Positions 1 through 9,442 of a stretch of DNA of 64,000 nucleotides are shown here, piece after piece. The position numbers and the translations under genes were made by a program. Source of the DNA: Holacanthus passer. Lineage: Eukaryota; Chordata; Actinopteri; Pomacanthidae. Below the pieces are notes generated by a model. The model did not search any database. It worked only from the letters and a program-made list of their open reading frames with translations, and was not told the origin of the DNA. Within the stretch, counting starts at the first letter, position 1. Each line of letters begins with the position of its first letter. The DNA lies in the NCBI GenBank assembly GCA_025331565.1, contig JAFREQ010000040.1:7007001-7071000 (forward strand), read 5' to 3'.

Positions 1-3000
1 CAGCTTGTTACCTCAGTCAGGGCAGGAGAGTGACAGCGCACAGGGGCAGACTTAAACTGCACAGATGGAGAGATGGGAAAGGGCTATCCATGCATCCTCA
101 GCCTTGCTCAGTCTGAATGCTAACCAACCATCATCGTTTTAAATGCCCGGCCAGACACGCGGGGACCAAAGCCAACATCTCAGCTTTCCTGCTGTGAATC
201 AGCCTCCCTGAAATAACATCATTACATCAGTGATAATAGGCTTCACTATCATGTACCCATACAATATTCCTCCTGTGCTCCTGATATTTACAAGCAGGGG
301 TGTTGGGTTAAGAACATTCTCTTCTTGTCAAACTGAATGTGGACTAACTCACACAAACATCCACAAGACAGACAGAACATCTTAATAAAACTGAAATGTG
401 CAACACTAGTTTTCAGTTGTGTGGCTGCTCTTTTGTCCAAGTAACAATGCAGTGACAGCAGTGTTAGAAGAAACACCTTTATTATACTTGTTGTGCAGGA
501 AGTCATACCGGTAGTACTACAGTGCTTAAGCCTAACCTGGCACAGTAACATTTTCTATGCAAGCCCAACTTATTATCCAGTACACCTAACTAATGTGAAA
601 AGTCATTCAAATCAAAAGTCCTGGGTATTGTCAAACACAACTGAAATGCTTTTGAGGATCCTGTTAAGGCCACAATGAGTGGCTCAGAAGTCTTGAAAAC
701 AGGATGCAGGAGAGAAAAGGCAGGGCAGTGTGGGTATTGGAAGGGCATGACAGGACATTACGTAACACCCTGAAAATGCATGGAAACCATAGGCTTTGCC
801 TTATCAATGCACAGCACAGAGTTTACACTAATAAAACTGAGACTGGGATTTCAATCAATGGGTCTAATAAGCCAACCCTTAACATGTGCATCCTATTCTA
901 TAATGGTTGGGAGAGGGAGGGGGACAGTTGTGTGACAAGGTGCAAACTGTTTCATATAAGCTGTAATAATCTATGTAATTTTCCAGCTAAGATAAGTGCA
1001 GTAATTTCAAAAAATGTACAACAGGAAATTACAGGCTTAATACTAATTGCTGGGCTCACCAGTCATCAAAACTGTAATGACGGATCCAATCCCACTAATA
1101 AGACCGTGCTTTGTTAGAAAAGTGCTGTAACTTTTTGGCTAGTGGGAACAATCTCCATCAGGGAATAACCTAGTTAATCTATGTGACATGATCCTTGTGC
1201 CATTTCAGATTTCCATTGTCTCTGTCACCCTATACAAAGGGCAATTAGGTAGTGTGGGTACTCAATTAACACTGCAGTTACAGAGATGTTTCCACAGCTA
1301 ACTGCTAAATCTGGTAAATTCATTCTCATAGCCACTGATCTTTAAATCCAACTTTTCTTTCCCCCCTTTCTCCTTCCTCCTACCACCACCTCCTCAGGGA
1401 AACCCTTTATGACTTAAAATCCTCACTAATCTTCGTGGAAACTCAAAATCAACGACTCGTTTCCCAACGTGCTGTTTGTTTAAGCTCAGGCGCTGGAATG
1501 GAGGTTTCTAAAGGCAGCGGGAACGTGCACTGTTAGGGCCACTTCAATCTTCACTCTTGCCACTTCGTTAAGTTATCATCAGTGTGAAATTCTTTTCAGT
1601 GTTGCATCCATTGTTTATGAATGACAGTGTTGTACAGAGGTGTGAATGAATGTGACTGCTGTTAGTCTCTCTCTCTCTCTCACACGCAAACATTTTCACT
1701 CTACCGCACAGTGCAAATGTGCCAAGTTTAGCTTTCACAGTCACTGTGCAACACACAGTGGGACCACTTCCAACAGTGTGGAAGTTTTCCGCCATCACTT
1801 TTCCAACATGCACTTCACAGGCTGCTAACATAACTCAGAGGAATACAAGATCGGTCTTGGAGCCCGATTACAGAAGGCATACACAGCTAGCTCCACAGCT
1901 GAAGAGGCAGGGTGAGATTCAGAATCAGTCAGGGCAGTCAGCTGTGAATGCAACACCCATAGCTGCTGGTGGTAGATTTACCACTGGCATATGCTATTAC
2001 AGGCACAGTGAAAAAACAGTGCGCCACAAAAAAGCAGATGTATGAATGTCATGCATTACACATAAATTGTATGTTCACATAAGTAATTTGAAACAAGATT
2101 AGCTGATTTTTGGCCATTAGGTGAGGCCATGAATTTCAGCATATCGCCTCCAGGTCAGAACTTGAGCTATGTCCATGGCTGTGATGCATTTTAACTGAAT
2201 CACTGTACATTAGATTAGGGATCATCTATAGGACAGCAGCACTAGATGAGACAGTAACCTCGCACAGGGTCCACATATCAGCCCAGTTTATTACAGTGGA
2301 TCAGTGGCACATCCTGAGGAGGGACAGACCCTGGCCTTAACTGGGTCATCATTACAAGGTAAAGGGAGCACCTTATAACTTGTCTGTTCTTGAGAAGCAT
2401 CCACTGCCAGACAAGAGGATGAATGAAGGCTGTGTGCCTCGTTATGGCCTTGCTTACATTTTCAATGGCAGCTATTCTCATGATGAGCAAACACATACGC
2501 ATATACAGCATTTGATCTTAATGTCTTTTTAATGTAAACCTTGAAAGAAAGAATATATCACTGTTCCTCTATAGATCTACCTTCTTTTGTTTGATCTGGA
2601 CAAAGGTCGACATCTATAAAAAGCGTCATAAGCGTAGGCCTCATTTTGACAAACACTCTCACACACTTCACAACACCTATTGGGAACTTGTGGGCTCATA
2701 ATAACCAGAAGAGAAAGATATGCGGTCCAGTATTCTGGTGCATTGAAAAACCACAAACCCAAAATAGAGGAAAAGCTTGTGTTGTGTATGTGACTTGCAC
2801 AACTTGGCTACGTAAAATATTTCAGAGTAGGCCTGAGTGAAAGAGTGAGCGAGGGGATTCATTTTGACTCACACCAGCGTGTAAAGTTATGTGTTAGTGA
2901 ATGTGGCAGAGAAACATTTGACTACAAGTCTTTCATTGTGAAACAAGCAAGACCAAAGAAAATCAATGCCATTCATGCACAAGTGACAACTGTTCCACTG

Positions 3001-3450
3001 CCTCACTGGCTACCCTGCAAGTTGATATACTGGAATCCAAGTGCAAACTTATGAAGAAGCCTGTATCCCCTTGGCTACCATTTCCATAGAAGTACAATAT
3101 TGTATGTAAGAACTTTGATTCAAGTGCAGTGAATTCCATTTAGGGTTGTTCATTACCAGTACAGGCAAGACTGGTGAAATGCTGGCCTTCCCCTTCCTCT
3201 GTAATCTGACAGGGAGATATAGGATGGCTCCTAAAATAAGAGCTGAATCCACACTCCCGGCCCAGTCACTTCCATATCTTACAGTATGAGGGCCAGAAAT
3301 GACAAAGCTCAGCAGTTCTCTAATGAGACTGTAACAAATGGGAGGGCCATATTTAGGTTATTACAACACCAGCACACACGGGTTTGGACATGTGCTTGTG
3401 TGCATGCCTGATAAATTCATAGAAATCCTACTACTATAATTGGAGAGTGG

Positions 3451-3482
3451 TTTGTGTGTTTGTGTGTTTATGTGTTTGTGCG
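3451..3482. repeat. Four tandem copies of an 8-bp unit (TTTGTGTG)
   Basis: Four head-to-tail octamers: TTTGTGTG twice, then TTTATGTG and TTTGTGCG. The flanks (about 3420-3780) have the look of an interspersed repeat, but I cannot name a family. Confidence 0.85.
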
Positions 3483-4067
3483 TCTCACCATTCCTTCATT
3501 CCATATCCATCCAATCACCTTCAAACATGCTCCAAAAAAAGGTTCAGGCAGCCAGTCTTTGCATACACTGTTTGTTATTGATGTTTTTATCATTTCATCT
3601 CGTTTTCAATGTTAAATAAATACTTGGCAGTTTTGCTTTTTACTCTCAAATGCTTTGCATGAAATCCGGAACTACTGTCACCCAGAACTACTTTCTCCAC
3701 TGTGCAACACAAAAAGTCAGTCTACTGGAAATATAAGAATAAAAATTGCGCTGATGTTAGCATCTAAAAGGAATCCACTGTACACACTGATAAAATATCT
3801 AGTCTCTGTGTACTGATGTCCAACATACAGATTTCAATACTTTCGTTTTTGTTTTCAACATATGATTGTAGTGTCATTAGCAACAACCTAATAGTTCACA
3901 CTGTGATTATGCAAGTCAAGCCTGACCATTTCATGCACAGTGTGCACCATAGGCAGATGTTACAAATTAGACTGTGCGTCATAACCTACATAACCATTTT
4001 CCAAGTGTCATTATCAGTACATTGACTCCATTAATGCATATTGAGCACCACTGGTCTCATTTCACAC

Positions 4068-4760
4068 AACTATCTGACTTTTCAGCTGAGGGCCATGAGG
4101 GCAATCGCCAGGCTGACCAGGTCATCGGAGCTGCTGGAGGCTACAGATAAATACTCATGCCTTCCTATTAACACTTCCCACCTGCACATGTATTTTATAC
4201 TGTTTGTTTTCCTCTGTTTGACCTTTCTTTTAAACTGTACAAATAAACATTAACCTACTGATGATTCATCATCTTAGCTAGCTGCTAGCATTGCCATGCT
4301 AAGAAAGTCCCTGGCTGTCTAGCTGATTCGTCCTACAACATTAACGATTATCATTTACATACACTATCTTATTCATACACGGCCTAACATGGCCTTGGTT
4401 ATATGTGTCTAATTTCAAATTAAGTCAGGGCATAAAACCTGCATTGGAAATGTTTGCTTTTCAGCTGAGCACCTTGAGGACAGTCAGCAGTGAATGAGAC
4501 TGAAGAGGTCACTGGAGCCGCCTGAGGCTACAGGTAATTACTCATGCTTTCTAATTAACCCTCCTATCTATGGACTCTACAACCGTAACAATACAATTTA
4601 AGTATGTGGGAAATTAACTGCTTTGTGCATCTATTTTCAAACAACTACCTGACTTTTCAGCCGAGCACCATGAGGACAATTGCTACAGATTGAGGCTGAC
4701 CAGGTCATTGGAGCTGCCTGAGGCCACAGGTAATTACTTATCCTTTCTTCTTACTCATTT
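4068..4760 (+). repeat. Triplicated exon-like unit, 69-bp core
   Basis: Three related copies lie at 4086-4146 (61 bp after an 8-bp loss), 4465-4533 (69 bp) and 4661-4729 (69 bp). Each is preceded by a pyrimidine tract ending in CTTTTCAG. Copies 2 and 3 are followed by GTAATTACT, so both have canonical AG and GT borders; copy 1 has lost its donor (ATAAATACT). Similarity continues into both flanks, for example a shared ACTCATGC downstream of copies 1 and 2, so the unit was duplicated together with flanking sequence. A 69-bp core is 23 codons and would keep frame, but copy 2 contains an in-frame TGA in the frame that stays open in copy 3. It could be noncoding exons, or a decayed coding array belonging to the Helitron-like fragment just downstream on the same strand. 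Confidence 0.6.
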
Positions 4761-4893
4761 CATGCATGGTGTCAACTACAGACATATATTACAATTTAGT
4801 GAGTAAGTAGAAAGTCACAAATACAGTTAAAATGTCATACCACCTAAAATGGATGTAGTCTGCATTTCCTGCAATGCTGTCATGTTCCCTTAG

Positions 4894-5174
4894 GAGACGT
4901 CAAATGCTCGTGGTGATTACAAATCCTTCAAGAAGAATTAGAAGAATCCAGCTCAAGCCATTCTAAGACCATTTATGACACAAACTCTCAGCAATCCAGG
5001 CACTTCTTGGAGAACATCAAGCAATATAATGGATTGGTGTCTATGGCTTCTAAGAATGTCTCTGGCAAGATAGTGGAGTTCAAAGGACATGAACTGAAGC
5101 CCCGAATTTTTGTATGGAGAGTTTTCCTTAGTGTAGAAAAATGTGTACATGGCAAACAAGCACAAAGAGCTTAA
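4894..5174 (+). pseudogene. Helitron-like transposon protein fragment (degenerate)
   Basis: The plus-strand frame 4917-5174 is open for 85 codons and then stops at TAA. It contains SRHFLENIKQYNGLVSMAS (from 4995), followed by a Lys/Phe/Arg-rich stretch ending near FVWRVF. This resembles the Helitron helicase-like N-terminal domain, in which an F-x-x-N-I-R-x-Y-N-x-x-x-x-x-x-S motif is followed by a G-x-G-P-Y-x-F-R-I-H-G block; here the second block is degraded. A plausible acceptor (CCCTTAG) ends at 4893, but the frame from it meets a TGA at 4914. No Rep catalytic HUH motif or helicase part follows, so this is a dead remnant. The match rests on memory of the family pattern. Confidence 0.45.
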
Positions 5175-5338
5175 TACACAAATATACAATATTATTATTA
5201 CTGCATTAAAATGTAATAGTTATATACATATTTCTGTGCATTTTTTATATGTATCATGTATCTTTGTCACATCCCTTCTAAATTCACCATTAGTACTGCT
5301 TGGAGGTCTGCCCTTTGCCCAGGATATGTTCAAGCGGT

Positions 5339-5369
5339 GGGTTCAAGGGGGGTCAGGGAAGGCTTGGGG
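5339..5369 (+). other. G-quadruplex motif
   Basis: Four G-runs (GGG, GGGGGG, GGG, GGGG) are separated by loops of 5, 3 and 7 bases, which meets the usual G3+N1-7 pattern. More G-runs follow to about 5430. On the minus strand, the RASA1 sense strand, it is C-rich, so the G4 would form on the non-sense DNA strand of the intron. Confidence 0.6.
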
Positions 5370-7030
5370 AGAAAGCAGTCAATAGGGCTGGGGTACAGGG
5401 GCAAAGCCTCGAGGGTCAGGGGAGGGTCAAGGATAAAGTCTGCACCTAATAAAGGGCACTTTGTTCTAGTGCCACAAACAAAATATAATATTCAGGACAC
5501 ATAATGTTCATTAAGTCAGGGGACTATAATTGACTATAAGTTGCAGTGACATACTAACAGGTGTTTTATGGGGCTGCTGTGTGACACTGTACCAATCAAA
5601 AGTCAATCAGAGAAGAACTGATTAACCTTACTCTAGTTCATAAATGTAAAGCTGTGATTGCTGCTCCATTCATCAAAATTAAGCATTGACTAATTAAGAT
5701 ATACAGTATTAATAAAGTTGGCAGGGCAGTATTTGTGCATCCCCTAAATAATCTGGTCTATTCCTGCAGGTGTTCCCACCACCATGACTCAAGATGAACT
5801 CCATGCATTTGTGGACAATTGTGATCAGAGCCCATGATGCACCCATGACACACCTGCAACCCTTCATCAAACCATTTCACTTTAGCTGCTTCCTCATACC
5901 ACACCTCTGTGGCAAAACTGATCTGACATCTTTTGAAACTGATTAACTGATTTCTTTATGGTGAAAGGACTGCACCATTAACAACCTACAAGGTTGATGT
6001 ATATTTGTGACTAAAAACTAGTAGGACTTAAGGAGTAAGGAGAATGCAACAGCCCATTCAATTTTCCACTTTACACAAGCATTTGTGTACTACAGCTTTT
6101 TGTTGGTATAAAACTAAGCTACGCATTGTTTTAAGTGTCTTGTCTCTTTAGTCTCCTCTAATCTATGTAATCCAAAAAATTATCCACAATTATTAAGTTA
6201 AATCTTTTTAATTTTGTTAGACCATTTGTTGGATAATAAGAGAATCAGGAGTGGGAGAAGCAATATGTTTGATGGCAGCATTTTGCTATATTCATTGTTG
6301 ATTCATCAAATCAAGAATTTGTGTTTATTATTCACACACCTACTAATTACGTGGGTTGTGCTGTGAAAATATTGCATGCAGCCTTTCTTGTAGAATGACA
6401 TGCACATTCAACACACATCTTTATATTTGATCAATTATTGATACATAATGTAGTAGATACTAAACAGAAATGCTTAAAATTGGTGACTTTGGTCTGAGTG
6501 CATCACTTCTCATAACAAGCTTCATGATGCTGTTGTAAAAATATGAACTGGACATTAACACTGTCCTGTTTGCTTGAATAGGGGTGTAACAATTAGATCC
6601 AACCACAATTTGACTAATTTCTGACTGTTTAAACAAAGACTCAAGGCATCATGAAACTGCTCTTCTGCAATTCAACTCGTCCTGAGTAGTTCTGATTCTT
6701 CTGAAGAGTAGAGCAAGTTTGCAAAAGAAGAAAATATACACAGAAGGTATCAGGTCTTGTTACTTTGGGATTACTTCATGGCCACAACTGTTTGGTTATT
6801 GGTTATAAATATCCAGTGTACATGGAGTAATTGAGGGCTGTAAATGTAGATAATAACTGATGATAGAAGCGAGAAGCACAAGTCACTGTTGAACCTGCAA
6901 GAGTCAACACTGTGACATTCAGAGTGTTAGCAGGAAGGAAGTGAACCCAACAAAAACTACAGGATGCTTGAAAATGTTGATTCCTAGGTGTCAATAATCA
7001 AGACCTCAGTTTCAGTGTTGTTATACTCAC

Positions 7031-7575
7031 TGGTTGGTGGGAGGTGCAGAGAGGGGGAACACCACCTCCTCTTCTTCGTATTCCGGTCCATCCTGCATGT
7101 CGCTTTCATCCATAGTGCCGCCGAGCCCCCCGCAGCCTGGAGGGGGAGGAGGAGGAGGTGGCAGTGGGGGGAAGACAGTGGGGCCATCAGGGCCTGTGGA
7201 TGTAGGTGAAACCCGACTAGCTGGACCCTCCGAGGTGGGAGAGCAGCAAATGCCGCCCACGGTCCCTGAGCTTGTTCCTTGGAAAACTGAGTGTCCACCT
7301 CCTGCTCCGCCACTCCCTGTTGCGGACAGCACCGGCCCGGTCACATCCCCACCAGACACGGGATAGATCATGCTCATGTCTGGGAGTGAGTCCGGAGAGG
7401 TGTTTGAATGTTGGCGGAGGGCTGGTGCTGGTCCTTGTCCCAAATCAGTGACTCGCACTCGGCTCGACTTGGGACAGTAGGGGAAAGGGGCCGTCTCCGG
7501 GCCTCCTCCGCCTGCCACCCCTGTCCCCGCCGTGACCGAGCCCGTATCCTCACTGCTGACCTCCGCAGCCATCAT
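7031..7575 (-). CDS. rasa1: RASA1 (p120 RasGAP), coding exon 1, N-terminal 181 residues
   Basis: RASA1 is a cytosolic GTPase-activating protein. It is recruited to phosphotyrosine proteins through SH2-SH3-SH2 domains and stimulates GTP hydrolysis by Ras. Only the first coding exon is here. It encodes a low-complexity Gly/Ser/Thr/Pro-rich start (MMAAEVSSED), a proline run at residues 136-146 (FPPLPPPPPPPPG) and an acidic stretch, GPEYEEEEVVFPLSAPPTNQ, at 163-182. In vertebrate RASA1 an almost identical stretch sits immediately before the first SH2 domain, and the exon length is close to the human N-terminus. The start is the first ATG after an in-frame TAA at 7636-7638, and the double Met is shared with human. 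The exon ends in a split Gln codon (CA) followed by a strong donor, GTGAGTAT, at 7030-7023. The SH2, SH3, PH, C2 and GAP exons lie beyond the left edge. Identity is confident; the choice between teleost paralogues rasa1a and rasa1b is not possible from one exon. Confidence 0.93.
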
Positions 7576-8340
7576 ATTAGAGAAATACGTAGAGGGGAAA
7601 AAGTCCAGAAGGGAACCTGCCCTTCCCCTCTGTTCTTACAACCCTGCTTCAGTGTTCGGGCTCCGGGGAAACAACAGCAAAAGTTTCTTCAAAACGCGTT
7701 CAGCTAGCCAGCTAGCGTTAGCCGACAAGCTAACTTAGCTCACTTGGCTGCACTAGCGGGCGTTAGCTTAGCCTCGCATTCGCTCGCTAGCCGAGCTAAC
7801 GCTAGCGGGACGGCTAGCAGCTTCGAGACACTTGATGAGTTCTTGCTCGCTTATGTCTTCATTGTTTCCTGAGTTTAAAGTTCACACACAAAACCCTCTC
7901 TGGAAACTAACATTTATAAACGCTTCAAATAGAGTATAAATTCACCAATATTTCCTGTTTTGTCAGCTCGGACTTCACCCTCCAGGCACCACTTGTCGGG
8001 GAGTGTTGTTTTATTGTCACTGTTGTGTTTAACCTCCGTCTTTTTTCCAGTGTTGTTGCTTTCTTTCCTCCTCACTTTCCAGCTGCCTCCACGGTCCACA
8101 AACGACCCGGCCCGATCACCTAAATCCCCGGAACCGTGTGTTGATTTATGCGAACAACCATATCGTTAAAGCACAGTGAATTATTCTTGCGCATGCAAGC
8201 TAAGTTCGCCTTTATTTCTGGGTTTCGGGGCTGCTGGTTTGCCCGCTGCTGCGCTGCTCTCTCTCCCCTCCCTCTCCCACTCCTCTCCGGTCCCCGAGCA
8301 GACACGGCCAAGCGAGCACAGAGCGGCCGCGCTTCGATCC
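7576..8340 (-). promoter_or_regulatory. rasa1: RASA1 5' UTR and CpG-rich promoter
   Basis: This stretch directly upstream of the RASA1 start codon is clearly richer in G+C and CpG than its surroundings, and the CpG-rich zone continues into exon 1. It contains a cluster of GCTAGC and GTTAGC words at 7701-7822, an NRF1-like TGCGCATGCA at 8188-8197 and a pyrimidine-rich patch (8250-8290) next to a GCGGCCGC at 8323-8330. No clear TATA box is placed for the start, which fits a housekeeping-type CpG promoter. The transcription start cannot be fixed from sequence alone; somewhere in 7700-8200 is likely. Confidence 0.65.
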
Positions 8341-9085
8341 ATGACATCTTGGATCAGGATTCAGACCTGGATCCTAATTTATATCAAGAAAGATTAATTA
8401 TAATCTGTTCCTATTGATTAAAATACAGCTTAAAAATGATTTGTTTTCAGAGGGTCAAAGGTTTCCTACAACTGCAGCAGACAGACCTGGAGCTGATGTT
8501 TCAAGCTACTTAAACTATAGTTACATGTTTTTTTTTCCATTAATATCTATTATCTTATATTGAACTTGGCTATTCTGACACCTTTGATCAAATGCTTGAA
8601 GCAATCAAAAATATTGAACAAGTCACTGTTTTCAGTTGTCTGATAAATAATGTTTATATCATGAACAGAGAATAAGAACTGGAAAAAGGATTAGGCTACA
8701 ATGACAACATGATTCATTTTATTTATTTGTTTATTTACAATCTACAAGTTATGTAACTAATTATAATTTCTTTGATTGTATATGTTGTATATACTTTTAT
8801 TGATTGTGCTCTTTATTCTACTTTGATCCAAGGAGTCGTCCTTTAGTGTCATGTGCTGTACAAAAAGTTTGTCAGTCTACTGAATTGACATCATTCAGTC
8901 TCACTCATTCTTTATTTCTGTCTGCTGATGACTAAATTAAATATGTATATGGCCTAATGGAAGTTTTTAATTATCATTTTGATACACTGCTGTCTGAATA
9001 TAGCTCTGGCTTTGTGATAGAGAGTCTGTCTTTGTACATTTTAGCAGTAATCCATTTTAATTTTACTCATTTAGCTGCTTACAAT
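8341..9085. other. Intergenic, AT-rich, nothing recognised
   Basis: This is a sequence upstream of the RASA1 promoter with homopolymer T and A patches. I see no exon, repeat family or regulatory signature in it. Confidence 0.6.
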
Positions 9086-9365
9086 ATAGTCAGAAAGTAT
9101 TAGGACACTGATAGGTTTTCAATTGTTTAGCTTCATATTGGGATGTATCTGACAATGACTATAAAAATGCAGGCAAGGCAGCCAAGGCATTTTTTAGCCA
9201 AATGCTTACTCAATCAGGTACATGGCCACAATAAAAACCAAAGACCAGACTGAAGACAAAAATACCCTGAAACAAGCAAGAGGTGAAAATGGCCTCAGTG
9301 CAGGTCTGGCAGAGCATCATCAAGGAAGACAACAAATGTCTGCTGATGTCTGTGGGTAGCTGATT
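9086..9365 (+). mobile_element. Tc1/mariner-like element, internally deleted
   Basis: At 9086 the sequence ATAGTCAGAAAGTATTAGGACAC resembles the terminal inverted repeat of fish Tc1-like elements. From about 9262 one frame reads QEVKMASVQVWQSIIKEDNK then CLLMSVGS. This matches the end of Tc1 transposases, where a V-x-x-W-x-S-I-x-x-E-x-x-x-x-L-V-x-S motif precedes the C-terminus. The DDE catalytic part and the far repeat are missing, so it cannot be active. A run of A follows at 9376. Confidence 0.6.
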
Positions 9366-9411
9366 TGGTTTTCACAAAAAAAAAAAAAAAACTGTTGTAC
9401 ATTTTTTCACC

Positions 9412-9442
9412 GTCTCATCTCATAAAAAAGATGAGATGAGAC
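9412..9442. repeat. 12-bp perfect inverted repeat (hairpin)
   Basis: GTCTCATCTCAT at 9412-9423 and its exact reverse complement at 9431-9442 are separated by 7 bases, AAAAAAG. It lies just beyond the A-tract that follows the Tc1-like fragment. Confidence 0.9.

Larger units (their letters stand above)
1..7030 (-). other. rasa1: RASA1 intron 1, 5' part (cut by window edge)
   Basis: The intron starts with the exon 1 donor at 7030 and runs out of the window. I looked on the minus strand for the next exon, which should open with the Trp-Tyr-His-Gly of the first SH2 domain, and did not find it, so intron 1 is longer than 7 kb. The interval is AT-rich. It contains a TC microsatellite (1666-1681), a four-copy octamer repeat (3451-3482), the triplicated exon-like units, a Helitron-like fragment and a G-rich patch, each listed separately. 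The rest shows nothing I recognise. Confidence 0.8.

Noticed and set aside
1..7030. Search for RASA1 exon 2 (first SH2 domain) on the minus strand
   Set aside because: No Trp-Tyr-His-Gly start or SH2 arginine motif was found; the exon must lie beyond the window.
7034..7366. Plus-strand open frame opposite RASA1 exon 1
   Set aside because: It is a reverse-strand shadow of the GC-rich coding exon; the minus strand matches RASA1.
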